Positions 19,631-28,952 of a stretch of DNA of 64,000 bases are shown piece after piece. The first letter of the stretch is position 1; each line of letters opens with the position of its first letter. A model generated the notes under the pieces. The model worked only from the letters and a program-made list of their open reading frames with translations. It had not been told where the DNA came from and searched no databases. This DNA is from Hydrogenophaga aromaticivorans (GTDB lineage Bacteria; Pseudomonadota; Gammaproteobacteria; Burkholderiales; Burkholderiaceae_C): contig NZ_VYGV01000003.1 in the NCBI RefSeq assembly GCF_013387465.1, forward strand, positions 1 to 64,000. Reading direction: 5' to 3'. Made by a program: the position numbers and the translations under genes.

Positions 19631-20415
19631 CGACGCCCCACACCCCGTCCCCCGACGAGTGCCGCCCGGCAGCAAGGTCGCCCTGGCCCTACCCGCGCTG
19701 GATCGCCCACCGCGGCGCCGGCAAGCTGGCCCCCGAAAACACCCTCGCCGCCTTTCGCCTCGGCGCCTCCCACGGCTACCGCATGGCCGAATGCGACGCC
19801 AAGCTCAGCGCCGACGGCGTGGTGTTCCTGCTGCACGACGACACGCTGGACCGCACCACCAATGGCCAGGGCCTGGGCGGCGACCAGGCCTGGGTGGCGC
19901 TGAGCCGGCTTGACGCCGGCGGTTGGCACTCGCCAGCCTATGCGGGCGAGCCGCTGGCAACGCTCGAATCGGTGGCGCGTTTCTGCCTGGCCAATGGTGG
20001 GCTGCTCAACATCGAGATCAAGCCCACGACAGGTCTGGCGCGGGAGACCGGCCGGGTGGTCGCACTAGAGGCCGCCCGCCTGTGGGCGCAGCGCCCCGGG
20101 GCAGTTCCCCCCCTGCTCACCTCGTTTGAACCCGAAGCATTGCAGGGTGCGCGCGAGACCCAGCCCGAACTGCCGCGTGGCCTGCTGCTGGAAACCTTGT
20201 GGTCGGGCTGGCTGGAAACCGCCATCGAGCTCGAATGCCAGGCGGTGATCTGCGATCAGGACCTGTGGGAGGCCGGCAACGTGGCCCAGGTGCACCAGGC
20301 GGGTTTGCGCACCCTGGCCTACACGGTCAACGAAACAACCTCGGTGCAGCGGCTGCTGGCGCTGGGCATCGACGGCCTGATCACCGACCGGGTGGATGTC
20401 TTCCCGCCCGCCTGA
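19627..20415 (+). CDS. ugpQ: Glycerophosphodiester phosphodiesterase UgpQ (cytoplasmic)
   Basis: A 262-residue GDPD family TIM barrel. The catalytic start is [19 protein letters not shown], and metal/catalytic residues follow in [31 protein letters not shown] marks the next barrel strand. It hydrolyses glycerophosphodiesters to glycerol-3-phosphate and an alcohol. No signal peptide is evident, so it is cytoplasmic and acts on substrates imported by UgpBAEC. It is translationally coupled to ugpC and is the last gene of the operon. Confidence 0.93.
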   Translation: MTTPHTPSPDECRPAARSPWPYPRWIAHRGAGKLAPENTLAAFRLGASHGYRMAECDAKLSADGVVFLLHDDTLDRTTNGQGLGGDQAWVALSRLDAGGWHSPAYAGEPLATLESVARFCLANGGLLNIEIKPTTGLARETGRVVALEAARLWAQRPGAVPPLLTSFEPEALQGARETQPELPRGLLLETLWSGWLETAIELECQAVICDQDLWEAGNVAQVHQAGLRTLAYTVNETTSVQRLLALGIDGLITDRVDVFPPA

Positions 20416-20436
20416 AGCGCGGCGGGGGTGTTTCAG

Positions 20437-20715
20437 CTACCTGGCCCGCATCCACCAGGCCAGCGTGCCCTGGGCCAGCACCAGCGCGGCGTAGGTGAAC
20501 ATCTTGCCGTCGCGGCCAAACAGGATCAGCCCCCCCAGCAGCACGAGCACACCCGCCCCCGCCAGCACACCCACCTCGACCGCCGGCCGCCAGCGCACCG
20601 CGCGTTTGCCGCGACCGATGCGCGGCCCGAGCCACAGCAGGGCGGCCATCACCAGAGCCGGCGCGACGAAGTTGGCCAGGTGCCCAAGCAGGGCGAAAAA
20701 TGTCATGTTGGGCAT
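20437..20715 (-). CDS. Small hypothetical membrane protein
   Basis: A 92-residue protein with about three hydrophobic helices (roughly 7-28, 45-64 and 68-88) separated by a basic loop ([13 protein letters not shown]), which predicts an inner-membrane protein. It sits between convergent ugpQ and divergent hemA. No family was recognised with confidence. ATG 20715 or ATG 20706 (MTFFALLG) could be the start. Transmembrane character and strand-specific coding pattern support a real gene. Confidence 0.65.
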   Translation of the reverse strand: MPNMTFFALLGHLANFVAPALVMAALLWLGPRIGRGKRAVRWRPAVEVGVLAGAGVLVLLGGLILFGRDGKMFTYAALVLAQGTLAWWMRAR

Positions 20716-20742
20716 GCCGAAACGTCAAAGAGCCGGCAATTT

Positions 20743-20748
20743 TATAAT
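20743..20748 (+). promoter_or_regulatory. -10 box of hemA
   Basis: A perfect TATAAT only 6 bp before the hemA ATG (20755), so the predicted transcript begins at or next to the start codon. No strong TTGACA-like -35 is seen at 16-18 bp upstream. The same region must also serve the divergent small membrane protein gene. Confidence 0.5.
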
Positions 20749-20754
20749 CGGGCC

Positions 20755-22047
20755 ATGTCTGTCTGGGCCCTCGGCATCAACCACCACACCGCTCCGCTCG
20801 ATTTGCGAGGCCGGTTTGCCTTCGCGCTCGACCAGATCCAGCCCACGCTGAACGGCTACCGCCAGAGTCTGGCGCGCCAGCCCGAGGCCACGCTGCTCTC
20901 CACCTGCAACCGCACCGAGCTCTATGGCGCGGGCGATCAGGCCGCCGTGGAGCCCACGCTGGAGTGGCTCGCCCACACCGGCGGCGTGAGCACCCAGGTG
21001 CTGCGTGATCACGCCTATGTGCTGCGCGAAGACCAGGCCGCGCGCCACGCCTTCCGCGTCGCCAGCGGCCTGGACAGCATGGTGCTGGGCGAGGCCCAGA
21101 TCCTGGGGCAGATGAAGGACGCGGTGCGCGCCGCCGACGAGGCTGGCGCCCTGGGCACCACGCTGCACCAGCTGTTCCAGCGCTCGTTCGCGGTGGCCAA
21201 GCAGGTGCGCACTTCGACCGAGATCGGCGCGCACTCCATCAGCATGACCGCCGCTGCGGTGCGACTCGCGAGCCAGCTGTTCGAAGACCTGAAAGACATC
21301 AAGGTGCTGTTTGTCGGCGCCGGCGAGATGATCGAACTCGCCGCCACGCACTTCGCAGCCAAGACACCCAAGGCCATGGCAATCGCCAACCGCTCGCTGG
21401 AGCGCGGTGAAAAGCTCGCCGGCCGCTTCGGCGCCGAGGTGATGCGTCTGGCCGACATTCCCGACCGCCTGCACGAGTTCGACGCCGTGGTCAGCTGCAC
21501 CGCCAGCACCCTGCCCATCATCGGACTCGGCGCCGTCGAACGCGCGCTCAAGAAGCGCAAGCACCGCCCCATGTTCATGGTCGATCTGGCTGTGCCCCGC
21601 GACATCGAAATTGAGGTCAAAGGCCTGAGCGACGTCTACCTCTACACGGTGGACGACCTCGCCACCGTGGTGCAGACCGGCAAGGACAACCGCCAGGCCG
21701 CCGTGGCGCAGGCCGAGGCCATCATCGACGCGGGCGTGCTCAGCTTCATGCACTGGATGGAGCAGCGCAACCCGGCCAACGGCATGGTGCCGCTGATCCA
21801 GCAGATCCACGCCCAGGCCGACGCCTGGCGCAGTGCCGAAATGGCGCGCGCCAAAAAGCTGCTGGCCCGGGGCGAACCGGTCGACGCGGTGCTGGAAGCG
21901 ATGTCGCGCGGCCTCACGCAAAAGATGCTGCACGGCACGCTGGCCGAACTGCGCGCGGGCGATGCCGACACGCGCGCCGCCACCGCGCAGACCGTCTCCC
22001 GCCTCTTCCTGCGCGACGACCCCGTCAAGCCACCGCGCAATTCCTAG
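20755..22047 (+). CDS. hemA: Glutamyl-tRNA reductase
   Basis: A 430-residue HemA. It has [17 protein letters not shown] at the start, the catalytic Cys in [11 protein letters not shown] (C51), [16 protein letters not shown], an NADPH-binding region ([15 protein letters not shown], about 183-198) and a C-terminal dimerisation helix bundle. It reduces glutamyl-tRNA to glutamate-1-semialdehyde, the first committed step of tetrapyrrole synthesis by the C5 route. ATG 20755 gives the family N-terminus. It is followed by prfA after 89 bp, the common hemA-prfA-prmC order. Confidence 0.97.
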   Translation: MSVWALGINHHTAPLDLRGRFAFALDQIQPTLNGYRQSLARQPEATLLSTCNRTELYGAGDQAAVEPTLEWLAHTGGVSTQVLRDHAYVLREDQAARHAFRVASGLDSMVLGEAQILGQMKDAVRAADEAGALGTTLHQLFQRSFAVAKQVRTSTEIGAHSISMTAAAVRLASQLFEDLKDIKVLFVGAGEMIELAATHFAAKTPKAMAIANRSLERGEKLAGRFGAEVMRLADIPDRLHEFDAVVSCTASTLPIIGLGAVERALKKRKHRPMFMVDLAVPRDIEIEVKGLSDVYLYTVDDLATVVQTGKDNRQAAVAQAEAIIDAGVLSFMHWMEQRNPANGMVPLIQQIHAQADAWRSAEMARAKKLLARGEPVDAVLEAMSRGLTQKMLHGTLAELRAGDADTRAATAQTVSRLFLRDDPVKPPRNS

Positions 22048-22136
22048 CGCCCCGGCCTGCCGCCGCGCGCTGGCCGCCCCAGCGGGTCAGCCCCTCGCCA
22101 CTTGAGCGGCACCCACGAACCTTTTTTCCCCGCTCC

Positions 22137-23225
22137 ATGAAACCCTTCGTCCGTGACACCCTGATGCGCCAACGCGCCCGGCTCCACGAGCTGGACGCCC
22201 TGCTGGCCGCGCCCGACGTGGTCGACAGCATGGACCGCTTTCGCGCGCTCAGCCGGGAACACGCCGAGGTGGGCGCCGTGGTTGAAGTGTTCAACCGCTA
22301 CCTGCAACGCGAAGCCGATCAAGCCTCGGCCACCGAGCTGCTGCAAGACCCGGACATGGCCGAGATGGCCGAAGAAGAAATCCAGAGCGCCCGTGCCGAT
22401 CTGGAAACGCTCGACGCCGAACTGCAGCAACTGCTGCTGCCCAAAGACCCGGACGACGAGCGCAACGCCTTCATGGAAATCCGCGCCGGCACCGGCGGCG
22501 ACGAGTCGGCCCTGTTCGCCGGCGACTTGGCGCGCCTGTACACCCGCTACGCCGAAGCCCAGCGCTGGACGGTCGAGGTGATGAGCGAGTCGCCCAGCGA
22601 ACTCGGCGGCTACAAAGAAGTGGTGCTGCGCATCGTGGGCCACGGCGCCTACGGCAAGTTGCGCTTCGAATCGGGCGGCCACCGCGTGCAGCGCGTGCCG
22701 GTTACTGAAACGCAGGGGCGCATCCACACCAGCGCCGCCACCGTGGCCGTGATGCCCGAACCCGACGAGACCGAGGCCATCAAGCTCAACCCGAGCGAGC
22801 TGCGCATCGACACCTACCGCGCCAGCGGTGCCGGCGGTCAGCACATCAACAAGACCGATTCGGCCGTGCGCGTGACCCACCTGCCCACCGGCATCACCGC
22901 CGAATGCCAGGACGGCCGCAGCCAGCACAGCAACAAGGCCAAGGCGCTGCAGGTGCTGACCGCGCGCCTGCAGGAAAAGGACCGCAGCGAACGCGCCGCC
23001 AAGGAAGCCGCCACCCGCAAGGGCCTGATCGGCAGCGGCGACCGCAGCGACCGCATCCGCACCTACAACTTCCCGCAGGGCCGCCTGACCGACCACCGCA
23101 TCAACCTCACGCTCTACAAGCTGCTGCAGGTGATGGAGGGCGACCTGGGCGACGTGATCCACGCCCTGCAGGTGGCACGCGGCACCGAGCTGCTGGCCGA
23201 GCTCGAACAGCGGAACAGCCTGTGA
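22137..23225 (+). CDS. prfA: Peptide chain release factor 1
   Basis: A 362-residue class I release factor. The catalytic GGQ is in [16 protein letters not shown] (about 225-240), and the RF1-type PxT codon-recognition tripeptide is in [10 protein letters not shown], which distinguishes it from RF2. It reads UAA and UAG stop codons. The stop overlaps the GTG start of prmC, whose product methylates the GGQ glutamine, so modifier and target are coupled. Confidence 0.97.
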   Translation: MKPFVRDTLMRQRARLHELDALLAAPDVVDSMDRFRALSREHAEVGAVVEVFNRYLQREADQASATELLQDPDMAEMAEEEIQSARADLETLDAELQQLLLPKDPDDERNAFMEIRAGTGGDESALFAGDLARLYTRYAEAQRWTVEVMSESPSELGGYKEVVLRIVGHGAYGKLRFESGGHRVQRVPVTETQGRIHTSAATVAVMPEPDETEAIKLNPSELRIDTYRASGAGGQHINKTDSAVRVTHLPTGITAECQDGRSQHSNKAKALQVLTARLQEKDRSERAAKEAATRKGLIGSGDRSDRIRTYNFPQGRLTDHRINLTLYKLLQVMEGDLGDVIHALQVARGTELLAELEQRNSL

Positions 23226-24067
23226 GCACCGAGCAGAACCTCCGCGAAGCTCTGACGCAAGCCCAGCAACAGGGCCTGGACCGGCTGGACGCCCAGATGC
23301 TGCTGCTGCTGGCGCTGGGCCGCGACCTGAATCACCGCGCCTGGCTGCTGGCGCACGACACCGACCCCATGCCCGCCGACGCCGCAGTCCGCTACGCCGA
23401 ACTGGTGCGCCGCCGCCTGGCCGGCGAGCCGGTCGCCTACCTGGCGGGTGCCAAGGCGTTCTACGGCCTCAACCTGCAGGTGGACCCACGCGTGCTCGTG
23501 CCCCGGCCCGACACCGAAACCCTGGTGCATTGGGTACTGGACGTGCTGCCGTCATCGCCCGCCCACCCCCACTTTCTGGACCTCGGCACCGGCAGCGGCG
23601 CCATCGCCCTGGCGGTGAAATCGCAGCGGCCCGATGTGGCGGTTTCCGCCACCGATGCCAGCGCCGACGCCCTGACCGTGGCGCGCTCCAACGCAGAGCG
23701 CCTGGGTCTGGCGGTGGACTTCCATGCGGGTTCCTGGCTGCAGGCCGTGCCCGGGGAGCGCTTTGACGTGATCGCCAGCAACCCGCCCTACATTGCCGAA
23801 GGCGACCCGCACCTCGTCGCCCTCGGCCACGAACCCCTCAGCGCACTCACCTCGGGTCGCGACGGGCTGGACGACATCCGTGCGCTGATCGCCAGCGCGC
23901 CCACCGCACTGGCCGCGGGCGGCTGGCTGCTGCTGGAGCATGGGCACGATCAGGCCGCCGCCGTGCGCGCCCTGCTGGTGCAGCAGGGGTTCGGGCAAGT
24001 CGCCAGCCGCTGCGACCTCGCGGGCATTGAACGGTGCAGCGGCGGGATCTGGCCGCAACAGCGATAA
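23222..24067 (+). CDS. prmC: Release factor glutamine N5-methyltransferase PrmC
   Basis: A 281-residue methyltransferase. SAM motif I is [15 protein letters not shown] and the catalytic NPPY appears in [12 protein letters not shown]. An N-terminal helical domain (1-80) binds release factors. It methylates the Gln of the GGQ motif in RF1/RF2. The start is a GTG at 23222 overlapping the prfA stop by 4 bp (GTGA), chosen because it gives full length and coupling. Confidence 0.95.
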   Translation: MSTEQNLREALTQAQQQGLDRLDAQMLLLLALGRDLNHRAWLLAHDTDPMPADAAVRYAELVRRRLAGEPVAYLAGAKAFYGLNLQVDPRVLVPRPDTETLVHWVLDVLPSSPAHPHFLDLGTGSGAIALAVKSQRPDVAVSATDASADALTVARSNAERLGLAVDFHAGSWLQAVPGERFDVIASNPPYIAEGDPHLVALGHEPLSALTSGRDGLDDIRALIASAPTALAAGGWLLLEHGHDQAAAVRALLVQQGFGQVASRCDLAGIERCSGGIWPQQR

Positions 24068-24068
24068 T
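24063..24068 (+). promoter_or_regulatory. Candidate -10 box of grxD
   Basis: GATAAT overlaps the prmC stop codon, about 53 bp before the grxD start. A clear -35 is lacking, so this is a weak call. Confidence 0.3.
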
Positions 24069-24120
24069 TCGGGCTGTTTTCGGGCCGCGTCCGGCCCGCC
24101 CAGATCAGGAGTTATTTGCC

Positions 24121-24444
24121 ATGAGCGACGCCCAGACCCAAATCGACCAGTTGGTCAAATCCAACGACATCGTGCTCTTCATGAAGGGCAATGCCAGTTT
24201 CCCCATGTGCGGCTTCTCCGGCCGAGCCATCCAGATCCTGAAAGCCTGCGGCGTCGACACCAAGACGGTGAAGACCGTCAACGTGCTGGAAGACGAAGGG
24301 ATCCGCCAGGGCATCAAGACCTACAGCAGCTGGCCCACCATTCCGCAGCTCTACGTCAAGGGCGAGTTCATCGGCGGTTCGGACATCATGATGGAGATGT
24401 ACGAGTCGGGCGAACTGCAGCAGGTCATCAACGGCCAGGCCTGA
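24121..24444 (+). CDS. grxD: Grx4-type monothiol glutaredoxin
   Basis: A 107-residue glutaredoxin with the monothiol active site CGFS (C30, in [15 protein letters not shown]) and [16 protein letters not shown] and [15 protein letters not shown] segments that bind glutathione. Grx4 proteins carry [2Fe-2S] clusters and help deliver them, often together with BolA. ATG 24121 is preceded by a good Shine-Dalgarno (CAGGAG). A hairpin terminator follows. Confidence 0.95.
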   Translation: MSDAQTQIDQLVKSNDIVLFMKGNASFPMCGFSGRAIQILKACGVDTKTVKTVNVLEDEGIRQGIKTYSSWPTIPQLYVKGEFIGGSDIMMEMYESGELQQVINGQA

Positions 24445-24465
24445 AGCCCCTTCGCCGCCCTGCCC

Positions 24466-24495
24466 AGCCACCTCCGGGTGGCTTTCTGCTTTCTG
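24466..24495 (+). terminator. Terminator after grxD
   Basis: Perfect stem AGCCACC (24466-24472), loop TCCG, GGTGGCT (24477-24483), then TTTCTGCTTTCT. It ends the hemA-prfA-prmC-grxD direction of transcription. The remaining 130 bp before the next gene hold no other recognised element. Confidence 0.7.
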
Positions 24496-24624
24496 GCCTG
24501 CGCCTTTTGGCACGCTGACACCCGAAACGTCGTAAAGCGGTGTTTATTCCGGCTTTTCCTGCATTGAGCTCTGGCATGTCTTGTGCTTGAATGAAAGTGT
24601 CGCCGAACCCCACAGGAGAACCGC

Positions 24625-25629
24625 ATGAGCTCACGCAGCCTGGTCGCTTCACCCTCCCTCGGACTGCCCATCGCCCGGATGCGCAGCGTGTTCAGCGCCG
24701 ACGAGGTCGAGCGCAAGCTAGCCCACCTGCAGGCCAGCGGCAACGAACGCGAATACGAGGGCCTGCGCAACACCTGGCAACGCATGCTCGAACGCGGCCC
24801 CCAGCGCTTCGCCGTCAAACCTTCGGGCGTGCCCGACATGGCACCGCTGTACGACCTGCTGCCCAATTTTGGTGAGGTGCTGGACGACGTGAAGCGCCAC
24901 GTGGCCCTCAGCCAGGACAGCCGCGACAGCCTGGAGGTGACCCCGATCCTGCTGCTCGGGCCACCCGGCGTGGGCAAGACGCATTTCGCCAAACAGATCG
25001 CCGACCTGCTGGGCACCAGCATGAGCCTGGTCCCGATGAGCTCGATGACGGCCGGCTGGCTGCTGTCGGGGTCCTCGTCGCAGTGGAAGGGCGCCAAACC
25101 CGGCAAGGTGTTCGAGGCCCTGGTGGACGGCCAGTACGCCAACCCGGTGATCGTGGTCGACGAGATCGACAAGGCCAGCGCCGACGCGCAGTACGACCCA
25201 TTGGGCGCGCTCTACAGCCTGCTGGAGCACGACACGGCGCAGAACTTCGTGGACGAGTTCGCCGAAGTGCCGATCGACGCCAGCCAGGTGATCTGGATCA
25301 CCACCGCCAACGACGAGCGCGCGATTCCGGAGCCCATCCTCAACCGCATGAACGTGTTCGAAATCGAAGCGCCCTCCCCCAAAGCGGCGCGCAAGATCGC
25401 AGCCCACCTGTACCGCAGCATCCTGGGCGAACACGACTGGGGCCTGCGCTTCGATCCGGAACCGTCAGACGATGTGCTGGACCAGTTGGCCTGCCTGGCG
25501 CCCCGCGAGATGCGCCGCGCCCTCGTCACCGCCTTTGGCAATGCCCGACTGGACAACCGCTACAGCGTGGCGGCAGACGACCTGCCGAAGGCGGGCGCGG
25601 GCAAGTCGCGGATCGGGTTTCTGCAGTAG
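24625..25629 (+). CDS. Stand-alone Lon-type AAA+ ATPase (no protease domain)
   Basis: A 334-residue AAA+ protein. Walker A GPPGVGKTHFAK (about 113-124), Walker B VIVVDEIDKASAD (about 174-186), sensor 1 in IWITTANDERAIP and an Arg-finger-like PEPILNRMNVFEI all resemble the ATPase module of Lon. It lacks the Lon N-terminal domain and the Ser-Lys protease domain: the chain stops soon after the small AAA lid (APREMRRALVTAFG). It has its own ATG and no operon partner. Likely a chaperone-like or remodelling ATPase; target unknown. Confidence 0.85.
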   Translation: MSSRSLVASPSLGLPIARMRSVFSADEVERKLAHLQASGNEREYEGLRNTWQRMLERGPQRFAVKPSGVPDMAPLYDLLPNFGEVLDDVKRHVALSQDSRDSLEVTPILLLGPPGVGKTHFAKQIADLLGTSMSLVPMSSMTAGWLLSGSSSQWKGAKPGKVFEALVDGQYANPVIVVDEIDKASADAQYDPLGALYSLLEHDTAQNFVDEFAEVPIDASQVIWITTANDERAIPEPILNRMNVFEIEAPSPKAARKIAAHLYRSILGEHDWGLRFDPEPSDDVLDQLACLAPREMRRALVTAFGNARLDNRYSVAADDLPKAGAGKSRIGFLQ

Positions 25630-25666
25630 GCGCCAACAGCGAACCAGGCCACACGAAGGCCCGGAC

Positions 25667-26341
25667 TCAGGCGTCCGGGTGGATCCAGTTGCGGGCGGCG
25701 GCATAGACCGCGTTCGGGTACTCCGGCCGGCCGCGGCTGCCGTTGTAGCGGCCCAGCGCCAGGTAGGTGTCGCCGCGCTCACGGTCCAGGTAATGGCGCA
25801 GGATCACGCAGCCAAAACGCAGGTTGGTCTGCATGTTGAACAGCCGGGACGGATCACCGTCGCCAATCAGGCGCGACCAGAACGGCATGATCTGCATGTA
25901 GCCCCGCGCGCCCACGCGCGAAATGGCGAATTTGCGGAACGCACTCTCGACCTGGATCAGCCCCAGCACCATGGTGGTGTCCAGCCCGGCGCGGCGCGTT
26001 TCATACCAGACCGTCTGCAGAAACTCGATGCGGGTCTGGAAATCCGGTTTTTTCTTCTTGAGCCGGTCACTCATGGCACCGAGCCAGCGCAGGTGCGACA
26101 GCCGCTTTTCGGTATCGCTGAAATCCGGCACCGGTGGTGCGCTGTTGGCGATGGCCGCGCTGAGCACGGAACGCACCGAGTCGGCCAGGGGCTCCTCGAC
26201 CTGGCGGCCGGCCCAGGCACTGCCGGGTGCGGCCAGCAGACCGAGACCACCCAAGCCCAGCGCCCCGGCGCCGACCAGCCAGTCGCGACGCCGCAGCGGA
26301 TCGGTGTCGAACGGTGCCACAGGACCGACCCCAGCCTTCAT
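25667..26341 (-). CDS. Lytic transglycosylase (SLT family) with Tat-like leader
   Basis: A 224-residue protein. The N-terminal [20 protein letters not shown] and AAPGSAWA is a twin-arginine-like signal peptide. The transglycosylase domain (about 105-220) has the catalytic Glu in [15 protein letters not shown], plus [12 protein letters not shown] and YNGSRG. It cleaves peptidoglycan strands in the periplasm. Its ATG overlaps the proS stop by 4 bp (ATGA), so it is coupled to proS. A GC hairpin (CCGGAC/GTCCGG) spans its stop codon. Confidence 0.9.
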   Translation of the reverse strand: MKAGVGPVAPFDTDPLRRRDWLVGAGALGLGGLGLLAAPGSAWAGRQVEEPLADSVRSVLSAAIANSAPPVPDFSDTEKRLSHLRWLGAMSDRLKKKKPDFQTRIEFLQTVWYETRRAGLDTTMVLGLIQVESAFRKFAISRVGARGYMQIMPFWSRLIGDGDPSRLFNMQTNLRFGCVILRHYLDRERGDTYLALGRYNGSRGRPEYPNAVYAAARNWIHPDA

Positions 26342-28083
26342 GCAGCGATCCGGCCCTTCAAGAAGTCGAGCACCTCGGCCACGGCCACCTTGGTGGCAGC
26401 CGCATCGCGGCGGTGCTGGTACTCGATCTGGCCTTCCTTGATGCCACGGTCGCCGATGGTCACTCGGTGTGGCACACCGATCAACTCCCAGTCGGCAAAC
26501 ATCGCGCCCGGGCGTTCGCCTCGATCATCCAGCAACACATCCACGCCCGCGGCCACCAGTTGCTCGTGCAACTGCTCGGCAGCGGCTTTCACGTCGGGGC
26601 TGCGGTCCATGCCGATGGGACAGATCACCACAGTGAACGGGGCGATCGCATCGGGCCAGATGATGCCGCGTTCGTCGTGGTTCTGCTCGATGGCCGCCGC
26701 CGGCAGGCGCGTGATGCCGATGCCGTAGCAACCCATCTCGAAATGCGCGGGCTTGCCGTCTTCCCCAAGGAACGTGGCGCCCATCCCCTTGCTGTACTTG
26801 GTGCCAAGATAGAAAACGTGGCCCACTTCGATACCGCGCTCAATGGCCAGGGCGCCCTGGCCATCCGGCGAGGCATCGCCCTCCACCACATTGCGCAGGT
26901 CGGCCACCAGTTCGGGTTCGGACAGGTCGCGGCCCCAGTTCACACCGGTCATGTGGAAGTCGGGTTGATTGGCACCACAGATCCAGTCGGCCAACACCGC
27001 CACCTCGCGGTCCACCACCAGCTTCACGGGCAGCTTCAGGCCAATGGGCCCAAGGTAGCCGGGCTGGCAGCCAAAATGCGACTCGATCTCGGGGATGGTG
27101 GCGAATCGGAACCCGGCGTCCAGGCCCGGCACCTTGCCGACCTTGACCTCGTTCATGTCGTGGTCGCCGCGCAGCAGCAGCAGCCAGACCTGGCTCTTCA
27201 CGATCTCACCGGCCTCGTTGAGCGTGTCGGTCGCCAGCACCAGCGACTTGACAGTCGTGGCCAGCGGCACACCCAGCAACTCGGCCACGTCGGCGCAGGT
27301 GCTCTTGCCCGGCGTCGGCGTCTTGACCATCGGATTGGCCGCGGTCGCGCGTGGCCCGGCAGGCGCCAGCGCTTCGGCTTTCTCCATGTTGGCCGCGTAA
27401 TCGCTGGTGGGGCAATAGACGATGGCGTCTTCGCCCGTGGCGGCGATCACCTGGAACTCTTCGCTCAGGTCGCCGCCAATGGCACCGCTGTCGGCCGCCA
27501 CCGCGCGGTAGCGCAAGCCAAAACGGTCGAAGATGCGGCGGTAGGCCGCGGCCATGACCTGGTAGCTCGCCTTGGCGGCGGCTTCGTCGCGATCAAAGCT
27601 GTAAGCGTCCTTCATGATGAACTCGCGACCGCGCATCAAGCCAAAACGCGGCCGGCGCTCGTCGCGGAACTTGGTCTGGATCTGGTAGAAATTTTTCGGC
27701 AACTGTTTGTAGCTGCGCAGCTCCTGTCGAGCGATATCGGTCACCACCTCTTCACTGGTGGGCTGCACCACGTAGTCCCGGCCGTGGCGGTCCTTGATGC
27801 GCAGCAGCTCGGGCCCCATCTTGTCAAAGCGCCCGGTTTCCTGCCAGAGCTCGGCCGGCTGCACCACCGGCATGGTCAGCTCGACCGCTCCAGCACGGTT
27901 CATCTCTTCGCGCACGATGGCTTCCACCTTCTGGATCACCCGCAAGCCCATGGGCATGTAGCTGTAGATGCCTGCGCCCAGTTTTTTGATCATGCCGGCG
28001 CGGGTCATGAGCTGGTGGCTGACCACCTCCGCATCGGCCGGGGCTTCCTTGAGGGTGGAAATAAAGAACTGGGAGGCTTTCAT
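26338..28083 (-). CDS. proS: Prolyl-tRNA synthetase (bacterial type, with editing domain)
   Basis: A 581-residue class II synthetase beginning [20 protein letters not shown]. Motif 2 ([21 protein letters not shown]) precedes a YbaK-like editing insertion (about 225-400), then motif 3 with [18 protein letters not shown]. It charges tRNA-Pro and can hydrolyse mischarged Ala-tRNA. ATG 28083 is preferred over an in-frame ATG 36 bp upstream because it matches the family start. A tRNA-Pro(CGG) gene lies 5 kb away. Confidence 0.97.
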   Translation of the reverse strand: MKASQFFISTLKEAPADAEVVSHQLMTRAGMIKKLGAGIYSYMPMGLRVIQKVEAIVREEMNRAGAVELTMPVVQPAELWQETGRFDKMGPELLRIKDRHGRDYVVQPTSEEVVTDIARQELRSYKQLPKNFYQIQTKFRDERRPRFGLMRGREFIMKDAYSFDRDEAAAKASYQVMAAAYRRIFDRFGLRYRAVAADSGAIGGDLSEEFQVIAATGEDAIVYCPTSDYAANMEKAEALAPAGPRATAANPMVKTPTPGKSTCADVAELLGVPLATTVKSLVLATDTLNEAGEIVKSQVWLLLLRGDHDMNEVKVGKVPGLDAGFRFATIPEIESHFGCQPGYLGPIGLKLPVKLVVDREVAVLADWICGANQPDFHMTGVNWGRDLSEPELVADLRNVVEGDASPDGQGALAIERGIEVGHVFYLGTKYSKGMGATFLGEDGKPAHFEMGCYGIGITRLPAAAIEQNHDERGIIWPDAIAPFTVVICPIGMDRSPDVKAAAEQLHEQLVAAGVDVLLDDRGERPGAMFADWELIGVPHRVTIGDRGIKEGQIEYQHRRDAAATKVAVAEVLDFLKGRIAA

Positions 28084-28149
28084 GGGTACGGCTGCCGTGG
28101 GGCAGTGTGGGTCGTTCAAACGGAATCGGTGGGGCCGGATCAGCGTCGG

Positions 28150-28168
28150 CGATGCCCGTCGGGCATCG
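28150..28168. repeat. Inverted repeat between proS and rppH
   Basis: CGATGCCC (28150-28157), GTC, GGGCATCG (28161-28168): an 8-bp perfect stem with a 3-nt loop and no T tract, about 70 bp upstream of proS on the leftward side. It could be an operator or leader hairpin for proS. No family is recognised. Confidence 0.5.
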
Positions 28169-28208
28169 GGATTTACCCCTCATTGCGATGCAACGGGTGG
28201 GCAATCAC

Positions 28209-28237
28209 TTCGCAAGCCGCAAGGGGCGATGCATAAT
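28209..28237 (+). promoter_or_regulatory. Candidate rppH promoter
   Basis: TTCGCA (28209-28214), a 17-bp spacer and CATAAT (28232-28237) lie about 30 bp upstream of the rppH ATG. The -35 matches consensus at 4 of 6 positions, the -10 at 5 of 6. Confidence 0.4.
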
Positions 28238-28267
28238 CCAGACAGTTCAAAAAATTTGGGGTTGATT

Positions 28268-28930
28268 ATGCTTGACAGAGAAGGCTTCAGGCCCAATGTC
28301 GGCATCATTCTGCTCAACCAGAGAAACCAGGTGTTCTGGGGCAAGAGGATTCGCTCCCACTCCTGGCAGTTTCCGCAAGGTGGCATCGACCGGGGCGAAA
28401 CGCCCGAACAGGCGATGTACCGCGAGCTGCACGAAGAAGTGGGCCTCATGCCCGAGCACGTGAGCATCGTCGCCCGCACGCGGGACTGGTTGCGCTACGA
28501 GGTGCCAGACCGATTCATCCGTCGCGATGCGCGCGGTCATTACAAAGGTCAGAAACAGATCTGGTACCTGTTGCGTCTGGTCGCACAGGACTGGCACCTC
28601 AACCTGCGAGCCACCAGCCACCCCGAGTTCGACGCCTGGCGCTGGCACGACTACTGGGTGCCGCTGGACGTGGTGGTGGAGTTCAAGCGTGGCGTCTACG
28701 AAATGGCGCTGACCGAACTCGCGCGCTACCTGCCCAGGAACGAGCACCGCAACCGCTACCTGCGGGGTGCCGGACGCCAACGGGGCTTGGATGATGGCCC
28801 CCATGCGGCGTATTCAAGCGGAGCGCCACCGTGCATGGAGTTGCCCCCGGGCGCGAGCTTCGACCCCGATCCGCAGGGCGATCTGCGCGCTGGCGATTCG
28901 AACAACGTCGACATGCCACGACCGCTGTGA
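28268..28930 (+). CDS. rppH: RNA pyrophosphohydrolase RppH (Nudix) with C-terminal extension
   Basis: A 220-residue Nudix enzyme. [17 protein letters not shown] and [18 protein letters not shown] are diagnostic of RppH/NudH, and the Nudix box continues [17 protein letters not shown]. It removes pyrophosphate from 5'-triphosphorylated mRNA and so triggers RNase E-dependent decay. The last 55-60 residues (after [12 protein letters not shown]) extend beyond the 176-residue E. coli enzyme and are low-complexity. ATG 28268 matches the family; an ATG at 28229 would add 13 residues. It converges with proB. Confidence 0.95.
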   Translation: MLDREGFRPNVGIILLNQRNQVFWGKRIRSHSWQFPQGGIDRGETPEQAMYRELHEEVGLMPEHVSIVARTRDWLRYEVPDRFIRRDARGHYKGQKQIWYLLRLVAQDWHLNLRATSHPEFDAWRWHDYWVPLDVVVEFKRGVYEMALTELARYLPRNEHRNRYLRGAGRQRGLDDGPHAAYSSGAPPCMELPPGASFDPDPQGDLRAGDSNNVDMPRPL

Positions 28931-28952
28931 AACGCAGCAGCGTCGCGCTGGG

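Noticed and set aside
25660..25690. CCGGAC/GTCCGG hairpin spanning the stop codon of the lytic transglycosylase gene as a terminator
   Set aside because: Stem is present but no T-rich tail follows on the minus strand, and it overlaps coding sequence.
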